Of a stretch of DNA of 64,000 nucleotides, positions 35,964-45,858 are shown in pieces. The DNA is taken from contig NZ_CP152389.1 of NCBI RefSeq assembly GCF_038806765.1, forward strand, positions 2,418,001 to 2,482,000, read 5' to 3'. This DNA comes from Mucilaginibacter sp. CSA2-8R. Lineage in GTDB: Bacteria > Bacteroidota > Bacteroidia > Sphingobacteriales > Sphingobacteriaceae. Within the stretch, counting starts at the first letter, position 1. Every line of letters starts with the position of its first letter. The notes under the pieces were generated by a model that ran no database searches, had not been told where the DNA came from, and worked only from the letters and a program-made list of their open reading frames with translations. Made by a program: the position numbers and the translations under genes.

Positions 35964-36153
35964 TACTCACTTGTTGTTGATATTTATTATTTAAAATGAC
36001 GATGGTAAATTGAAAGATCAAACTCAGTCCGACCGATCAGCCTTGGTATGGCTGAGTTAATTCGTTCTCTAACAATACTTTGATGGTCCAACTGTCAATT
36101 ATGGCACTTTGAGGCTTTTGATACATAACGATAGCTATTGCCTTTGTCAAATT

Positions 36154-36792
36154 CTACTCATCCTCAACAGCAAAAAATTGCCCGGTTATTTCGTCCCTGA
36201 TAAATTCTGAATCAACCGGGGCATCCAGCAAATGCAGGAAGCTGTCGTCTGTGTTTAATATTTTGCCAATAGCTACGTATTGTAAATTATGGTGATCATC
36301 CACGTATTCTTCAGTTTCATGATCACTCATTAGCGTCCAGCCGGTATCTTCTTCGTCAGAGGGTTCTTCACGATACAGCCTTCCTACCCGATAGCCATCT
36401 TTAAGAATATGATTAGAAACTAAAGATTTTGCCCGGAATTTTTCTATGTTTTCACCGTTTACATCAGTGACATTTAAATCATCAAGCGTATCGTATTGGA
36501 TGATATTTTCTTTTCGAAATATAATCCGGTCGCCTGCAACGAGGTCTTTAATATAAAACGGATCATTGTCTAAAATGCCGATGTAAGAGCCGTCTTCATT
36601 TACAGCATCCAACATAACCCACATACGTTCGGCAGCCGGTTCCTCCGGTTTGTTATTGTCAAAGCGGAAAATCAACTTCACTGTGGCTTTACCTGGTTCA
36701 AGCCTGCCGATAATTTCGTCCGACGGTCTGTAAAATGTATAAGGAAATTCTTGTTGCAGCAAAACGGCGTTATCTAAGGTCCAGGTTGGCAT
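36154..36792 (-). CDS. Two-domain DUF2314-like / DUF2185 (Imm33-like) protein
   Basis: The 212-aa acidic cytoplasmic protein has an N-terminal part resembling DUF2314 (ERMWVMLDAVN...YIGILDNDPFYIKDL, then AGDRIIF). Its C-terminal part resembles DUF2185, an immunity-protein-like domain (GWTLMSDHETEEYVDD, then LQYVAIGKILN and FLHLLDAPV). No toxin gene is adjacent. It lies downstream of the Pls-like synthetase in the same direction but behind a terminator. An immunity role is only a family-based possibility. Confidence 0.7.
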   Translation of the reverse strand: MPTWTLDNAVLLQQEFPYTFYRPSDEIIGRLEPGKATVKLIFRFDNNKPEEPAAERMWVMLDAVNEDGSYIGILDNDPFYIKDLVAGDRIIFRKENIIQYDTLDDLNVTDVNGENIEKFRAKSLVSNHILKDGYRVGRLYREEPSDEEDTGWTLMSDHETEEYVDDHHNLQYVAIGKILNTDDSFLHLLDAPVDSEFIRDEITGQFFAVEDE

Positions 36793-36845
36793 GTTTTATC
36801 AGTTTTATTTTTGAATTAAATATAGACGGTTCTTGAAATAAAGAA

Positions 36846-36879
36846 GGCCGTATTCAACAAGATTAATTGAAATGCGGCC
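36846..36879 (-). terminator. Terminator of the Pls-like gene
   Basis: GGCCGTATTCAA (36846-36857) and TTGAAATGCGGCC (36867-36879) form an imperfect stem. On the minus strand it is followed by TTCTTTATTT. It lies 23 nt after the stop codon of the synthetase. Confidence 0.65.
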
Positions 36880-36901
36880 GATACCCTTTATAAAATAACA
36901 T

Positions 36902-39900
36902 CTACAATGCCTTTATCGGGCTGCCTGTCCATGAGGTAGAAGATGCCAGGCGTTCGCCTTTCATTACCAGCGAAAGGGGTTCGAGCGAAACGTCGTCGCC
37001 CAGCTCGCTGTCGTATAATATGATAGTGCGTACGCCAATGGTGCATCGTTCACCAATCCGGATGCGGCCTACCTTCATCACACGGTCTTCAAACAGGTGA
37101 GTTTGTGGCCCGCAATCTTCATTCAGCGCGCTGTCTGTACCAATAGATACCATATCGTACTCGGTAATATCGGTAGTGTTAAGCCATACGCGTTTGCCTA
37201 TTTTTACGCCTAATAAACGCAATGCCATAGGTAGGTAAGGGGTACCACGCAAAAAATCGAGCAGAAACGGAACGGACAAGGCCTCGTAAGTGGTGGTGAT
37301 AGCTTCACTGCGCCATACTTTGTGCGTCCACATAGCACTTTGCTCTTCACGATATTTGCCCACCACACACCATTTGAGCAATACTGTAATAAAGAATGCC
37401 GGCAAACCCATATAGTATAAATAGTAAAATGGCAATTTAGGTAATTGAGCCAATACGCCAAGCGCGGTACGGTCAACCACTAAATCGTGGCAGTACGCAA
37501 TAAACAATGCACTACAGCAAATTACTACAGCTTCCGGTAAAACTATACGAATTAACTCTATAAACGCCCTAGCAAAACGGCGCGAAAAGGTAGGATTAGT
37601 TGTCAACGATTTATCATACACACCGCTGTCCTGCCGGCGAGGCAAAGCAATAGCTGGCGATCCAAACCAATCACCTAACGGGTTTTGCTCTTTTTGAGCA
37701 GCTGTTGGTGGTACAGATAACACACCGATCAGCATGTTGTTACCTAACTGATAGCCTTGCGGTATCAACGCGCTGTTGCCCACAAAGCTACTATTGCCTA
37801 TGGTGGTTTTATCCAGTATTAGGCGCTGCCCGCGAATGTCTTCTTCACCTAAAGATACCGCATCGGCAATAAACGACTCACTGCCAATTTCGAGCATGGT
37901 ATGGGTTACGTTACTCGCGGTAGATATTTCTGTGTTTTCACCAATCTTTGCGCCCAGTAATCTAAAAAATATCGATACAAACACAGTTGCATAAATAGGA
38001 TGTAATACGATGAGCGCTACCGAAATTAACTGATCGGACAGCCACTTGAGCACATAAGTACGGCTATAAACTGGGTAAACACCGGGCTTTATGTTGTGCA
38101 ACAGCAGGCGCGACAGCAAAATAGTTTCACCGGCGTATAGTATAATGTAAAGCAACGTAAGCACCGGTACATGAATAAAGTAACTGAAATTATCGTCGGG
38201 TGCATTTAAATCCCAATAGTTCAGTATTTCGATAACTGGCCACAACGGCAGTAGTACCACAATAGGAAAGATGAGCAATAACAATAAGTAAATGGCGCTG
38301 AACCCATTAATTTGAAGACCTGGCGTTTTTAAAGGTTGCGGTAATTGTGCGGGATCAGCATCGCGCAGTTTTTCGGCAGGGCTGCCGGTCCACACCTCGT
38401 AAGGCTTGATAACTTTACCGGCAGGAAGATGGCTTAGGTCTTGCAATTCGCCCCAATTATGCACTTCGCTGCCACCAGATATTACTGCGTTGCTGCCAAT
38501 ATAGGCATGGTCGCCAATCTTAATTTTTGTAAAAGTGATTAATCCGTCATGCACACTTACATTGTCCAGCACCACGCCTGAGCTTAAACTGGCATCGGCT
38601 CCAATCTCTACCAAATCCCAGGCGCCTACGCTTATGGAGCTAAGCTGAGCATTATTGGCTACCTTCATCCCCAGCGAGCGTAAAAAGTAGGGGTATAGCG
38701 GCGTACCATTCATAAATTGGGTAGGTACCAGCCGCAGCAATGTATCTACAAACCAATACCTGAAATAATAAGTGCCCCAGAGCGGGAAAGTGCCTTCTTT
38801 AGCCTTGCCCAATACCAGCCACTTAACGGCAACGCAAAAAAGCGACAGCAGCGGGGGCACTAAGCAGTACATCAGCAGCGCAGTTGCCAAGGCAATACCA
38901 CGATCATCACGGCCTGACTCAGTGCGGGCAACGATGTAGTAATAACCTAGGTAGGGCAAAAATATTTGTATGGCAAACAGCCCGTAGATAAGCAGTAATG
39001 CCAAACCCTGTGCTAAGCCGCAAAAAAAGTAGCGTAGTGGCGGTATGGCCGCAAACGGACGTTTGGGTTGCTGCGGTTCGGTTTTTTTATCGGCCTGTTC
39101 CCAGGCATCAATCAATTTATTGATGGGGCGGTTCGTATAAATATCTTTAAGTGCCGCGTGTGGTACCTTAGCTTCGCGCCGCAACCACGACGTAAAGGTA
39201 GCCGCTAACAAAGAGTGACCACCCAGGTCGTTAAAAAAGTCTAAGTCTGGTGTAACTTCTCTACCCGGAAACAGTTGCTTCAGACCAATAATTACCCGGT
39301 CGGCAATTGGTGCATTAGGATCGAGTTCTACTTGTTCAGCTGCCTGTAAGTGAAGCAGCATCTCGGGCACCGGTAATGATTTACGGTCAATTTTGCCACT
39401 GGGTAAACGCGGCATCTTATCCATCACTACAATGGTAAGCGGCACCATATAGCTTGGCAGCAATTTGGCCAGGTCAGCTCGCGCATCATTTTCGTTAAAC
39501 AGCTCAGGTTGCGCAAGTGTGACATAGCCCACCAGTTGGTCCTGGTCCTGATTGTCTTTTTTTAGCGCAACCGCAGCCGACTTAACGTTGCTGAGGGCAT
39601 TAAGCTGCACCTCAATTTCTCCGAGTTCAATCCGGTAACCGCGCAGTTTTATCTGGTCGTCCAGGCGGCCTTTAAAATCAATTCGCCCGTCGGCCTGCAT
39701 AATCACGGCGTCGCCGCTCAGGTAAATACGGTCTCCGGGCAGGTCGGCCAGGCTGGCTGGTTTAGCCAAAAATTTTTCTGCGGTGAGCTCAGGGCGGTTT
39801 ACATAACCCTCGCACACGCCAGGGCCAGAAATAATTAATTGCCCCTGTGTACCAATAGGTAATAAGTTAAACTGTTCGTCAATTACAGCCAAGTTATAAT

Positions 39901-40870
39901 TAGGCAATGGCCCGCTGATGCTTATGGGGTCATTGGGCCCCAGCGGCACCATGGTTGATGTTACCGTAGTTTCGGTAGGGCCATAGCTGTTGTAAAATAT
40001 ATTTTTGCCGGGCTTGCTCCATCGGCTCAATACCCCAACAGTACAGGCTTCACCGCCGGCATTAATCATCCTTAGCGTAGGCACGTCGTCATCAATAACG
40101 GCCAGCAAACTGGGTACAGCATGTAAAATGGTGATTTGCTCACGGCGCAGCACATCGCTTAACTCATCTACCGATTTTGCGGTAACGGCATCAGCTACCC
40201 AAATAGTGGCACCGGCAAACAAGCTGATCCAGGTTTCTTCGCACCACATATCAAACGACACCGAAAAACCCTGATATACATTATCTTCAGGTTTAATACT
40301 GATCACATGCTGCTCTGATCGGATCAAATGGCAAATATTGCGGTGTAAAATGGGTATGCCTTTCGGTCTTCCGGTGCTGCCCGACGTATATAGTACATAA
40401 GCACGGTCGTCGGCTGTTGGGCCGGAAGGCGGAGTTATGACGTCGCCTGTATCCGGTTGTACAGGCATGCGTAGCAATGGGCAGTTTAACGCCGGGTTAT
40501 CCTGCGTAAAACAAGCGGCGGCGCCAACCTCGGCCATTACAGTTTGCAGCCGTTCTTCGGGCATTTCCTTGTCCAACGGCACATAAGCAGCGCCCGATTT
40601 GGCAATGCCTAATATAAGTACGGGCAGTTCCAAACTGCGCGGGTACCAAACACCAATGGATTGCCCCCGGCCTATACCTTGCGAGACTATATAGGCAGCT
40701 ACAGCATCGCTCCACCGGTCAAGTTCGGTATAAGTAAGCTTTTGCGGTCCGAAGGTAAGCGCAGTTTTATTGCCGAATTGGGCCGCCGAAGCTCTAAAAA
40801 GGTCCGCCAGTGTTTCGTTACGTATGAATTCGGGCTTTAACTCGCCTTTAAGTAAACTATTGGTTAGCAT
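36902..40870 (-). CDS. Pls/PosA-family membrane NRPS-like amino-acid polymer synthetase
   Basis: The 1322-aa enzyme has an adenylation domain (about 1-505; YTSGSTGRPKG at 161-171, SYGPTETT at 295-302, LSGD at 384-387, GRLDDQIKLRG at 401-411, K493 in SGKIDRK). It has a carrier domain with the phosphopantetheine serine S553 in LGGHSLLA. Membrane helices (about 612-690, 858-970 and 1100-1180) separate three hexapeptide-repeat domains (about 740-830, 975-1060, 1230-1310). No condensation or thioesterase domain is present. This is the architecture and almost the length of Streptomyces epsilon-poly-L-lysine synthetase, in which the three C-terminal domains make isopeptide bonds. The reading of the substrate pocket (see findings) suggests a basic amino acid. 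The product is a prediction. Confidence 0.9.
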   Translation of the reverse strand: MLTNSLLKGELKPEFIRNETLADLFRASAAQFGNKTALTFGPQKLTYTELDRWSDAVAAYIVSQGIGRGQSIGVWYPRSLELPVLILGIAKSGAAYVPLDKEMPEERLQTVMAEVGAAACFTQDNPALNCPLLRMPVQPDTGDVITPPSGPTADDRAYVLYTSGSTGRPKGIPILHRNICHLIRSEQHVISIKPEDNVYQGFSVSFDMWCEETWISLFAGATIWVADAVTAKSVDELSDVLRREQITILHAVPSLLAVIDDDVPTLRMINAGGEACTVGVLSRWSKPGKNIFYNSYGPTETTVTSTMVPLGPNDPISISGPLPNYNLAVIDEQFNLLPIGTQGQLIISGPGVCEGYVNRPELTAEKFLAKPASLADLPGDRIYLSGDAVIMQADGRIDFKGRLDDQIKLRGYRIELGEIEVQLNALSNVKSAAVALKKDNQDQDQLVGYVTLAQPELFNENDARADLAKLLPSYMVPLTIVVMDKMPRLPSGKIDRKSLPVPEMLLHLQAAEQVELDPNAPIADRVIIGLKQLFPGREVTPDLDFFNDLGGHSLLAATFTSWLRREAKVPHAALKDIYTNRPINKLIDAWEQADKKTEPQQPKRPFAAIPPLRYFFCGLAQGLALLLIYGLFAIQIFLPYLGYYYIVARTESGRDDRGIALATALLMYCLVPPLLSLFCVAVKWLVLGKAKEGTFPLWGTYYFRYWFVDTLLRLVPTQFMNGTPLYPYFLRSLGMKVANNAQLSSISVGAWDLVEIGADASLSSGVVLDNVSVHDGLITFTKIKIGDHAYIGSNAVISGGSEVHNWGELQDLSHLPAGKVIKPYEVWTGSPAEKLRDADPAQLPQPLKTPGLQINGFSAIYLLLLLIFPIVVLLPLWPVIEILNYWDLNAPDDNFSYFIHVPVLTLLYIILYAGETILLSRLLLHNIKPGVYPVYSRTYVLKWLSDQLISVALIVLHPIYATVFVSIFFRLLGAKIGENTEISTASNVTHTMLEIGSESFIADAVSLGEEDIRGQRLILDKTTIGNSSFVGNSALIPQGYQLGNNMLIGVLSVPPTAAQKEQNPLGDWFGSPAIALPRRQDSGVYDKSLTTNPTFSRRFARAFIELIRIVLPEAVVICCSALFIAYCHDLVVDRTALGVLAQLPKLPFYYLYYMGLPAFFITVLLKWCVVGKYREEQSAMWTHKVWRSEAITTTYEALSVPFLLDFLRGTPYLPMALRLLGVKIGKRVWLNTTDITEYDMVSIGTDSALNEDCGPQTHLFEDRVMKVGRIRIGERCTIGVRTIILYDSELGDDVSLEPLSLVMKGERLASSTSWTGSPIKAL

Positions 40871-41240
40871 ATGTAGATCGGAACAATGAATGTAGTCTTG
40901 GTTATAATTGGACTGAAAGTTCTGAAAATGTGTGTAAATATTATAATAAGTATTCGTTTTTTCTGTAGAAGAAGTGGCATCGAATCAGTATATCAGCAAT
41001 GCCTTTTAACGCCGATGTTGAAGTGATAGTTTAACGAGACACATGTATAATCGCAACAGCAAATGAGCATTACGGAGTAAGGTTTTTTTATTGTTCAGTA
41101 TGATAACGCAATATTACGCCAGTTGCGCTTTTGTAACATTATAATATCCTTAGAAATAATTGCGCGAGTAAAAATAAATGTTGAGCCTCTATACCTTTAC
41201 TCACCTAATTAATTTTCCGGCAGGCCGGTAGACCTGATTG
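40871..41240. other. Divergent intergenic region, Pls-like gene and TonB receptor
   Basis: The 370-nt AT-rich gap must hold promoters for both genes. TACCTTTA at 41192-41199 is a 7/8 match to the -7 element for the receptor. No repeat or small gene stands out. Confidence 0.5.
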
Positions 41241-43661
41241 ATGAAGCTGTTTTTGTTTTTTTTAATAGCCATAGGCTGGTATAATGTAGCGATAGGGCAA
41301 ACCATTGCGGGGCGTGTAGTTGATGAAAAGCAACAACCCATAGTGGCTGCTACGGTGAGTTTACTTAACGGACAGGATTCTGTTTTACAATCTTTGCAAA
41401 CCGATGGCGAAGGCAGGTACCAATTTTGGTACAAGTCGGCCGGTAGGTGCCGGCTAATGGCCTCGGCTATTGGTTTTAAGATGATCAAATCTGCAATCAT
41501 TCAGCATGATGCGAAGCCCTTAGTATTGCCGGATTTTAGCCTCATGCCAGATTTACAGCAATTAGGCGATGTTGTTGTTCTGGGCCGCAAGCCCTTTTTA
41601 GAACAGCGGGCTGACAAGCTGATTATAAATGTGCAGAGTAGCGTGCTGGCCGCAGGTCAAACTGCAGCAGATGTGTTACGGCGCGTGCCTGGTATGCGTG
41701 TGCTAAGCGACCGCGTAACACTAACGGGCAAAAATAAGTTGGTAATTATGGTAGAGGGTCGACTTTCGCAATACCAGGACATGAATGCGTTGCTAAGGGC
41801 AACTCCGGCTAACACTATAGACCGCATAGAAGTAATTACTAACCCGTCGGCCGCTTACGATGCCGAGGGCGATGCCGTTATTAACATTATTTTAAAACAC
41901 CGGCAAGGAGCCGGCACCAATGCAACTGTAGGTTTTGCAAGCGGTGCCGACCCCTATGTGCTTAACGAGGTAAAACAAGGCCGTAAATTGTATCAGCGTT
42001 ATAACCCATCCTTTTCCATCAATCACCGGGACGGAAAACTTAATATGTTTGGCAGTTACAACTATTTATACCGCACGCAGTTTGAAGTAAATCTTATTCA
42101 GCGAAAGCACGATAATAGCTATTACGACCAACGCAATTATAACCCGTCAGATTATGATCTGCACACTTATCAGGCCGGAGCCGACTACCAGGCCGATAGC
42201 CTGAACACGTTTGGTGTATTAATTAACGGATTTAACCGCAAAGGTGGCGGGCATTACCAAAATACCTCTACCCAAACCAGCCTTGCTAACGGCAACTTGT
42301 TAGACGCCTTTACCAGCCAAAACAGACAAAGTAATATAAACAGCAATTTGGCTGTAAACATAAGCTGGCGGCATAAATTTGCTAACGATGGGCAGAGCCT
42401 GGTGGTAGATGCCGATGCTGCACATTACCTGCTAAAAAATGTGAGCCACATATTGGTTTACCCGCAAACTGGAAATGTATTACATACCTGCCAAAGCATT
42501 AATAACCCCGTTAGTTTTGCAACCCTTAAAGCCGACTACACACAACCGCTAAGTAAAACAGTAAAATTTGAAACCGGTTTAAAAACCAGCTTGGCCAAAA
42601 TTGACAACAACTTGCTGTTTGAGCAAAATGAAATAAGAGATGCAGGCCGAACTAACCGATTTATTTACCGGGAAAACATTAATGCCGCCTACGGTAACTT
42701 TTACAGCACCATAGGCAAATGGGACGTACAGGCTGGTTTAAGAGCAGAACAAACCGTTTCTGATGGCACCTCGCATGGGCAAAAGTTATTGCAGCGCAAT
42801 TTTGTCAAGCTATTTCCGGACGTGTTGCTTACGCGGCGGCTGGACAGCGCTTTAGCCATTACTGGTCAGTTTTCCAAACGTATTGGAAGGCCAAGTTACC
42901 AGCAACAAAACCCATTTGAGATGTATCTCGACCCGCTAACCTACACTAAAGGAAACCCTTTACTGCGGCCGCAAATTACCCAATCTGCCAAACTAAGCTT
43001 TACCTATACAGGCTTGCCTGTTTTTTCTGTAGCATATGATCGCACTCATCATGTGATTGTGGAATATGCACCACAGCAAAAAATGGTGGTTGATGCCAAC
43101 GGAGTGGCTCGTTTAGTGAGCTTTAGCGTGGCCGATAATCTTGCCGAGGCTCATAACATATCGTTTCAACTCAATTTTCCTATCAAAGCCGGTAAAGTGA
43201 TTGATGGTTATGGTGGTATAATTACTGCTTTACAGCAATACAGTGCGTATTATAATCAAGGTTACTTTGAAGCTCAAAAGTGGGGACATGTATTTTTTGC
43301 TCAAACCGATGTTCGGATGAGCAATAGCTGGACGGGGCAAGTGAGTGCTTATTATGCTACCCCCAGCCAATACGAATTTATTAAAGCCGGTCGTAACAGC
43401 AGTGTTGATTTAGGCGTTGCCAAAAAGCTGATGAATAACCGGGCTAAAGTTACCCTTAGTGTAACCGACCTGTTTTTTGGAGACCGAACTCTCGGGAATA
43501 TCAATTACCAGGATATTGATTTACGACTTAAACAATATAGTAATACCAGAAATATTATCTTAGCCTTTACCTATAATATCGGTAACCAGCAAATTAAAGC
43601 GGCATCCAGCCGCACCAGCGGAGCCGAAGAAGAAGCCAAAAGGGTAAAAACCAATAATTAA
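41241..43661 (+). CDS. TonB-dependent receptor-like outer membrane beta-barrel protein
   Basis: The ATG at 41241 gives 806 aa with a signal peptide (MKLFLFFLIAIGWYNVAIGQ). A carboxypeptidase-regulatory-like domain (TIAGRVVDEKQQPIVAATVSL), a plug (about 115-205, with ADVLRRVPGM and IDRIEVITNPSAAYDAEG) and a large barrel of the OMP_b-brl_3 type follow. It is not a SusC protein and has no SusD partner. The two-component system begins 28 nt downstream, a common arrangement for this receptor type. The ligand is unknown. Confidence 0.92.
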   Translation: MKLFLFFLIAIGWYNVAIGQTIAGRVVDEKQQPIVAATVSLLNGQDSVLQSLQTDGEGRYQFWYKSAGRCRLMASAIGFKMIKSAIIQHDAKPLVLPDFSLMPDLQQLGDVVVLGRKPFLEQRADKLIINVQSSVLAAGQTAADVLRRVPGMRVLSDRVTLTGKNKLVIMVEGRLSQYQDMNALLRATPANTIDRIEVITNPSAAYDAEGDAVINIILKHRQGAGTNATVGFASGADPYVLNEVKQGRKLYQRYNPSFSINHRDGKLNMFGSYNYLYRTQFEVNLIQRKHDNSYYDQRNYNPSDYDLHTYQAGADYQADSLNTFGVLINGFNRKGGGHYQNTSTQTSLANGNLLDAFTSQNRQSNINSNLAVNISWRHKFANDGQSLVVDADAAHYLLKNVSHILVYPQTGNVLHTCQSINNPVSFATLKADYTQPLSKTVKFETGLKTSLAKIDNNLLFEQNEIRDAGRTNRFIYRENINAAYGNFYSTIGKWDVQAGLRAEQTVSDGTSHGQKLLQRNFVKLFPDVLLTRRLDSALAITGQFSKRIGRPSYQQQNPFEMYLDPLTYTKGNPLLRPQITQSAKLSFTYTGLPVFSVAYDRTHHVIVEYAPQQKMVVDANGVARLVSFSVADNLAEAHNISFQLNFPIKAGKVIDGYGGIITALQQYSAYYNQGYFEAQKWGHVFFAQTDVRMSNSWTGQVSAYYATPSQYEFIKAGRNSSVDLGVAKKLMNNRAKVTLSVTDLFFGDRTLGNINYQDIDLRLKQYSNTRNIILAFTYNIGNQQIKAASSRTSGAEEEAKRVKTNN

Positions 43662-43689
43662 TCAATACATAAATACTAACGAACTGTAT

Positions 43690-44367
43690 ATGCCGAAGAT
43701 ACTCATATTGGAAGACGATTATAAAATGGGGGCCGAGCTGCGTCAGTTTTTTACAAACCGCAATTTTACCTGTGACCAGGTTTACGATGGGCTTTTATTT
43801 TTTAAGCAAATTGAGCTGGAAGAATATGACCTGTACATCCTCGATGTAAATGTACCTGGCCTTAATGGCTTAGAAGTTTGCAAACGTGTTAGGCAAAGTA
43901 ACCGCGCTATACCTATTTTGATGTTGACAGCCTACAGTGCGGTAGATGATAAAGTTACCGCACTCGAATTTGGTGCTGATGATTACCTGGTGAAACCTTT
44001 TCATTTGGAAGAACTAATGGCGCGTGTAAATGCTTTGCTTCGCCGCAGTGCGCATTCTGTAATTGAGGAAACACATATATTCCAAATTGAAGATCTTAAC
44101 ATCAACACGGCCGACCAAAAGGTGACGCGCAGCGGTAAAGAAATTATTTTAACGCCAAAAGAGTATAAGCTGCTTGAGTTATTAGCTTCTGCGCAGGGCC
44201 GCACGGTATCTAAACAAACCATTGCTAGTAAGGTATGGGATATAAATTTTGAAACCGGGACCAACACCATTGAGGTGTATATTAATTACCTGCGCAACAA
44301 AGTGGATAAAGGTTTCGACCGGCCGCTCATCCAGACACGTGCTGGTTTTGGTTATTATCTAAAATAA
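43690..44367 (+). CDS. OmpR-family response regulator
   Basis: The 225-aa protein has a receiver (EDD at 8-10, phospho-acceptor in LYILDVNVPG, lysine in YLVKPFH) and a winged-helix output domain ending TRAGFGYYLK. It starts 28 nt after the receptor gene and 6 nt before the kinase, so the three genes form one operon. The receptor is a likely target of the system. Confidence 0.95.
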   Translation: MPKILILEDDYKMGAELRQFFTNRNFTCDQVYDGLLFFKQIELEEYDLYILDVNVPGLNGLEVCKRVRQSNRAIPILMLTAYSAVDDKVTALEFGADDYLVKPFHLEELMARVNALLRRSAHSVIEETHIFQIEDLNINTADQKVTRSGKEIILTPKEYKLLELLASAQGRTVSKQTIASKVWDINFETGTNTIEVYINYLRNKVDKGFDRPLIQTRAGFGYYLK

Positions 44368-44373
44368 GGCGCC

Positions 44374-45738
44374 ATGAATTTAAAACAGCGATTTTCGGTC
44401 GTATTCAGCTGTCTTTTCTCAGCAGTACTGGCAGTGGTGTTACTAACGGTTTACTATCTTTTTTCTGATTTTAGGCAGGAGGAGTTTGTAGACAGGCTGG
44501 CCGAAAAAGCTGAAACTACAGCCCGGTTGCTGCTGGATGTGAGGGAGGTAACACCCGACCAGCAGAAAAAAGTAGACCAAAATAGCATCACCCGGTTATA
44601 CCGCGAAAAAACCCAGGTTTTTGATGCGCAAATGAAGTTGATTTATAGCAGCAGCGATAAAGCCGATGTACGCTGGAGCGCTGCCGAGCTAAGCGAGATA
44701 AAAAAAGAGGGACATGTATTAAGGAACGTGCGCGAGTTTGACGTATTGGGCCTTTATTACCCGTCTGACGGAAAAGATTATTATGTATTGATTTCTGCAA
44801 CAGATACCTACGGTAACCGCAAGCTGGTTTATTTGAAGTACTTGTTGTTGGGCGCTTTTGCAAGCGGTATTTTACTGGTGGGTTTGTTATCTTTCAGTGT
44901 CAGTAAAAAAAGCCTGGAACCGCTGGATAACTTTCGTCAGCAGATACAGGAGATAGCCGAAAATGAACTGACGATAAGGCTGCCCAAAGCCCGGCGCGAA
45001 GACGAAATCAATGCGTTGGCTAACTCATTCAACCAAATGATGGACCGTATTGACCAAGCCTATGCCCGCCAGCGCGACTTTACATCTAACGCCTCGCATG
45101 AGTTGCGTACGCCTGTGGCGCGCATTGCTGCTCAAACAGAAAATATGCTGCACAGTGGTAAACTGGATGATGTAACCCGAGCTTATATGGTTAGTGTAGC
45201 TGAGGATGCTTTTAAATTGTCTGAAATTATTTCGTCACTTATTGCATTTGCTGAGGTGAACAACCGGCGTAATTCTTTGATGTTTTCTTTAGTAAGATTG
45301 GATGAAGTTTTGTTCGGTGCGGCAACGGAGCTTTCTGCTACTTATCCCGATCTCAAGTTAAAGTTTGAAATTGAAAACAACACAGAAAAAGAAACCGACA
45401 TCGAAATTAAGGCCGACGAAGTACTGTTGAAAATTGTGATGGTTAATCTCATCAAAAATGCCTTTTTGTACTCAGACAATGGGGTGGTAGATTGTTGCAT
45501 CAGGCAAAAAGCTAAAAGCATCCAGGTTATTGTTACCAATACGGGTCCGGTTCCTAACGTTATCGATACCGAGATGCTGTTCAGCGCGTTTTATCGTGGT
45601 AACAACAGTCAGAACCGGTCGGGCAGCGGTATTGGTTTAAGCATTGTAAAACGGGTGATAGAATACCACCAAGCCAATATTGCCTTTCATATTGTTGATG
45701 CCAACACCAACCAGGTTATTGTAACATTTCCGTTGTAA
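44374..45738 (+). CDS. Sensor histidine kinase with HAMP domain
   Basis: The 454-aa kinase has a first membrane helix (about 10-30), an extracytoplasmic sensing segment, a second helix (about 150-173) and a HAMP domain (about 175-230). The phospho-acceptor H-box is SNASHELRTPVARI, and the ATPase has the N-box NLIKNAFLY and GSGIGLSIVKRV. The G1 box reads TNTGPVP rather than DxGxG, an unusual form. It partners the OmpR-type regulator 6 nt upstream. Confidence 0.94.
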   Translation: MNLKQRFSVVFSCLFSAVLAVVLLTVYYLFSDFRQEEFVDRLAEKAETTARLLLDVREVTPDQQKKVDQNSITRLYREKTQVFDAQMKLIYSSSDKADVRWSAAELSEIKKEGHVLRNVREFDVLGLYYPSDGKDYYVLISATDTYGNRKLVYLKYLLLGAFASGILLVGLLSFSVSKKSLEPLDNFRQQIQEIAENELTIRLPKARREDEINALANSFNQMMDRIDQAYARQRDFTSNASHELRTPVARIAAQTENMLHSGKLDDVTRAYMVSVAEDAFKLSEIISSLIAFAEVNNRRNSLMFSLVRLDEVLFGAATELSATYPDLKLKFEIENNTEKETDIEIKADEVLLKIVMVNLIKNAFLYSDNGVVDCCIRQKAKSIQVIVTNTGPVPNVIDTEMLFSAFYRGNNSQNRSGSGIGLSIVKRVIEYHQANIAFHIVDANTNQVIVTFPL

Positions 45739-45789
45739 TTTCTAAGTTTATTTTAATCCTATTTTAAGGTGGCGTTAACCGGCCCACTA

Positions 45790-45797
45790 CATCTTTG
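45790..45797 (+). promoter_or_regulatory. Candidate -7 element of the SMR gene
   Basis: CATCTTTG followed by TATAA is identical over 13 nt to the -7 region of module promoter B (33574-33586). It lies 61 nt before the SMR start. No tandem boxes precede it. Confidence 0.4.
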
Positions 45798-45858
45798 TAT
45801 AAGCGGTCAAAATTTAAGGTTTTACCCGTTAAGACAACCGATCTATACATACAAATAA

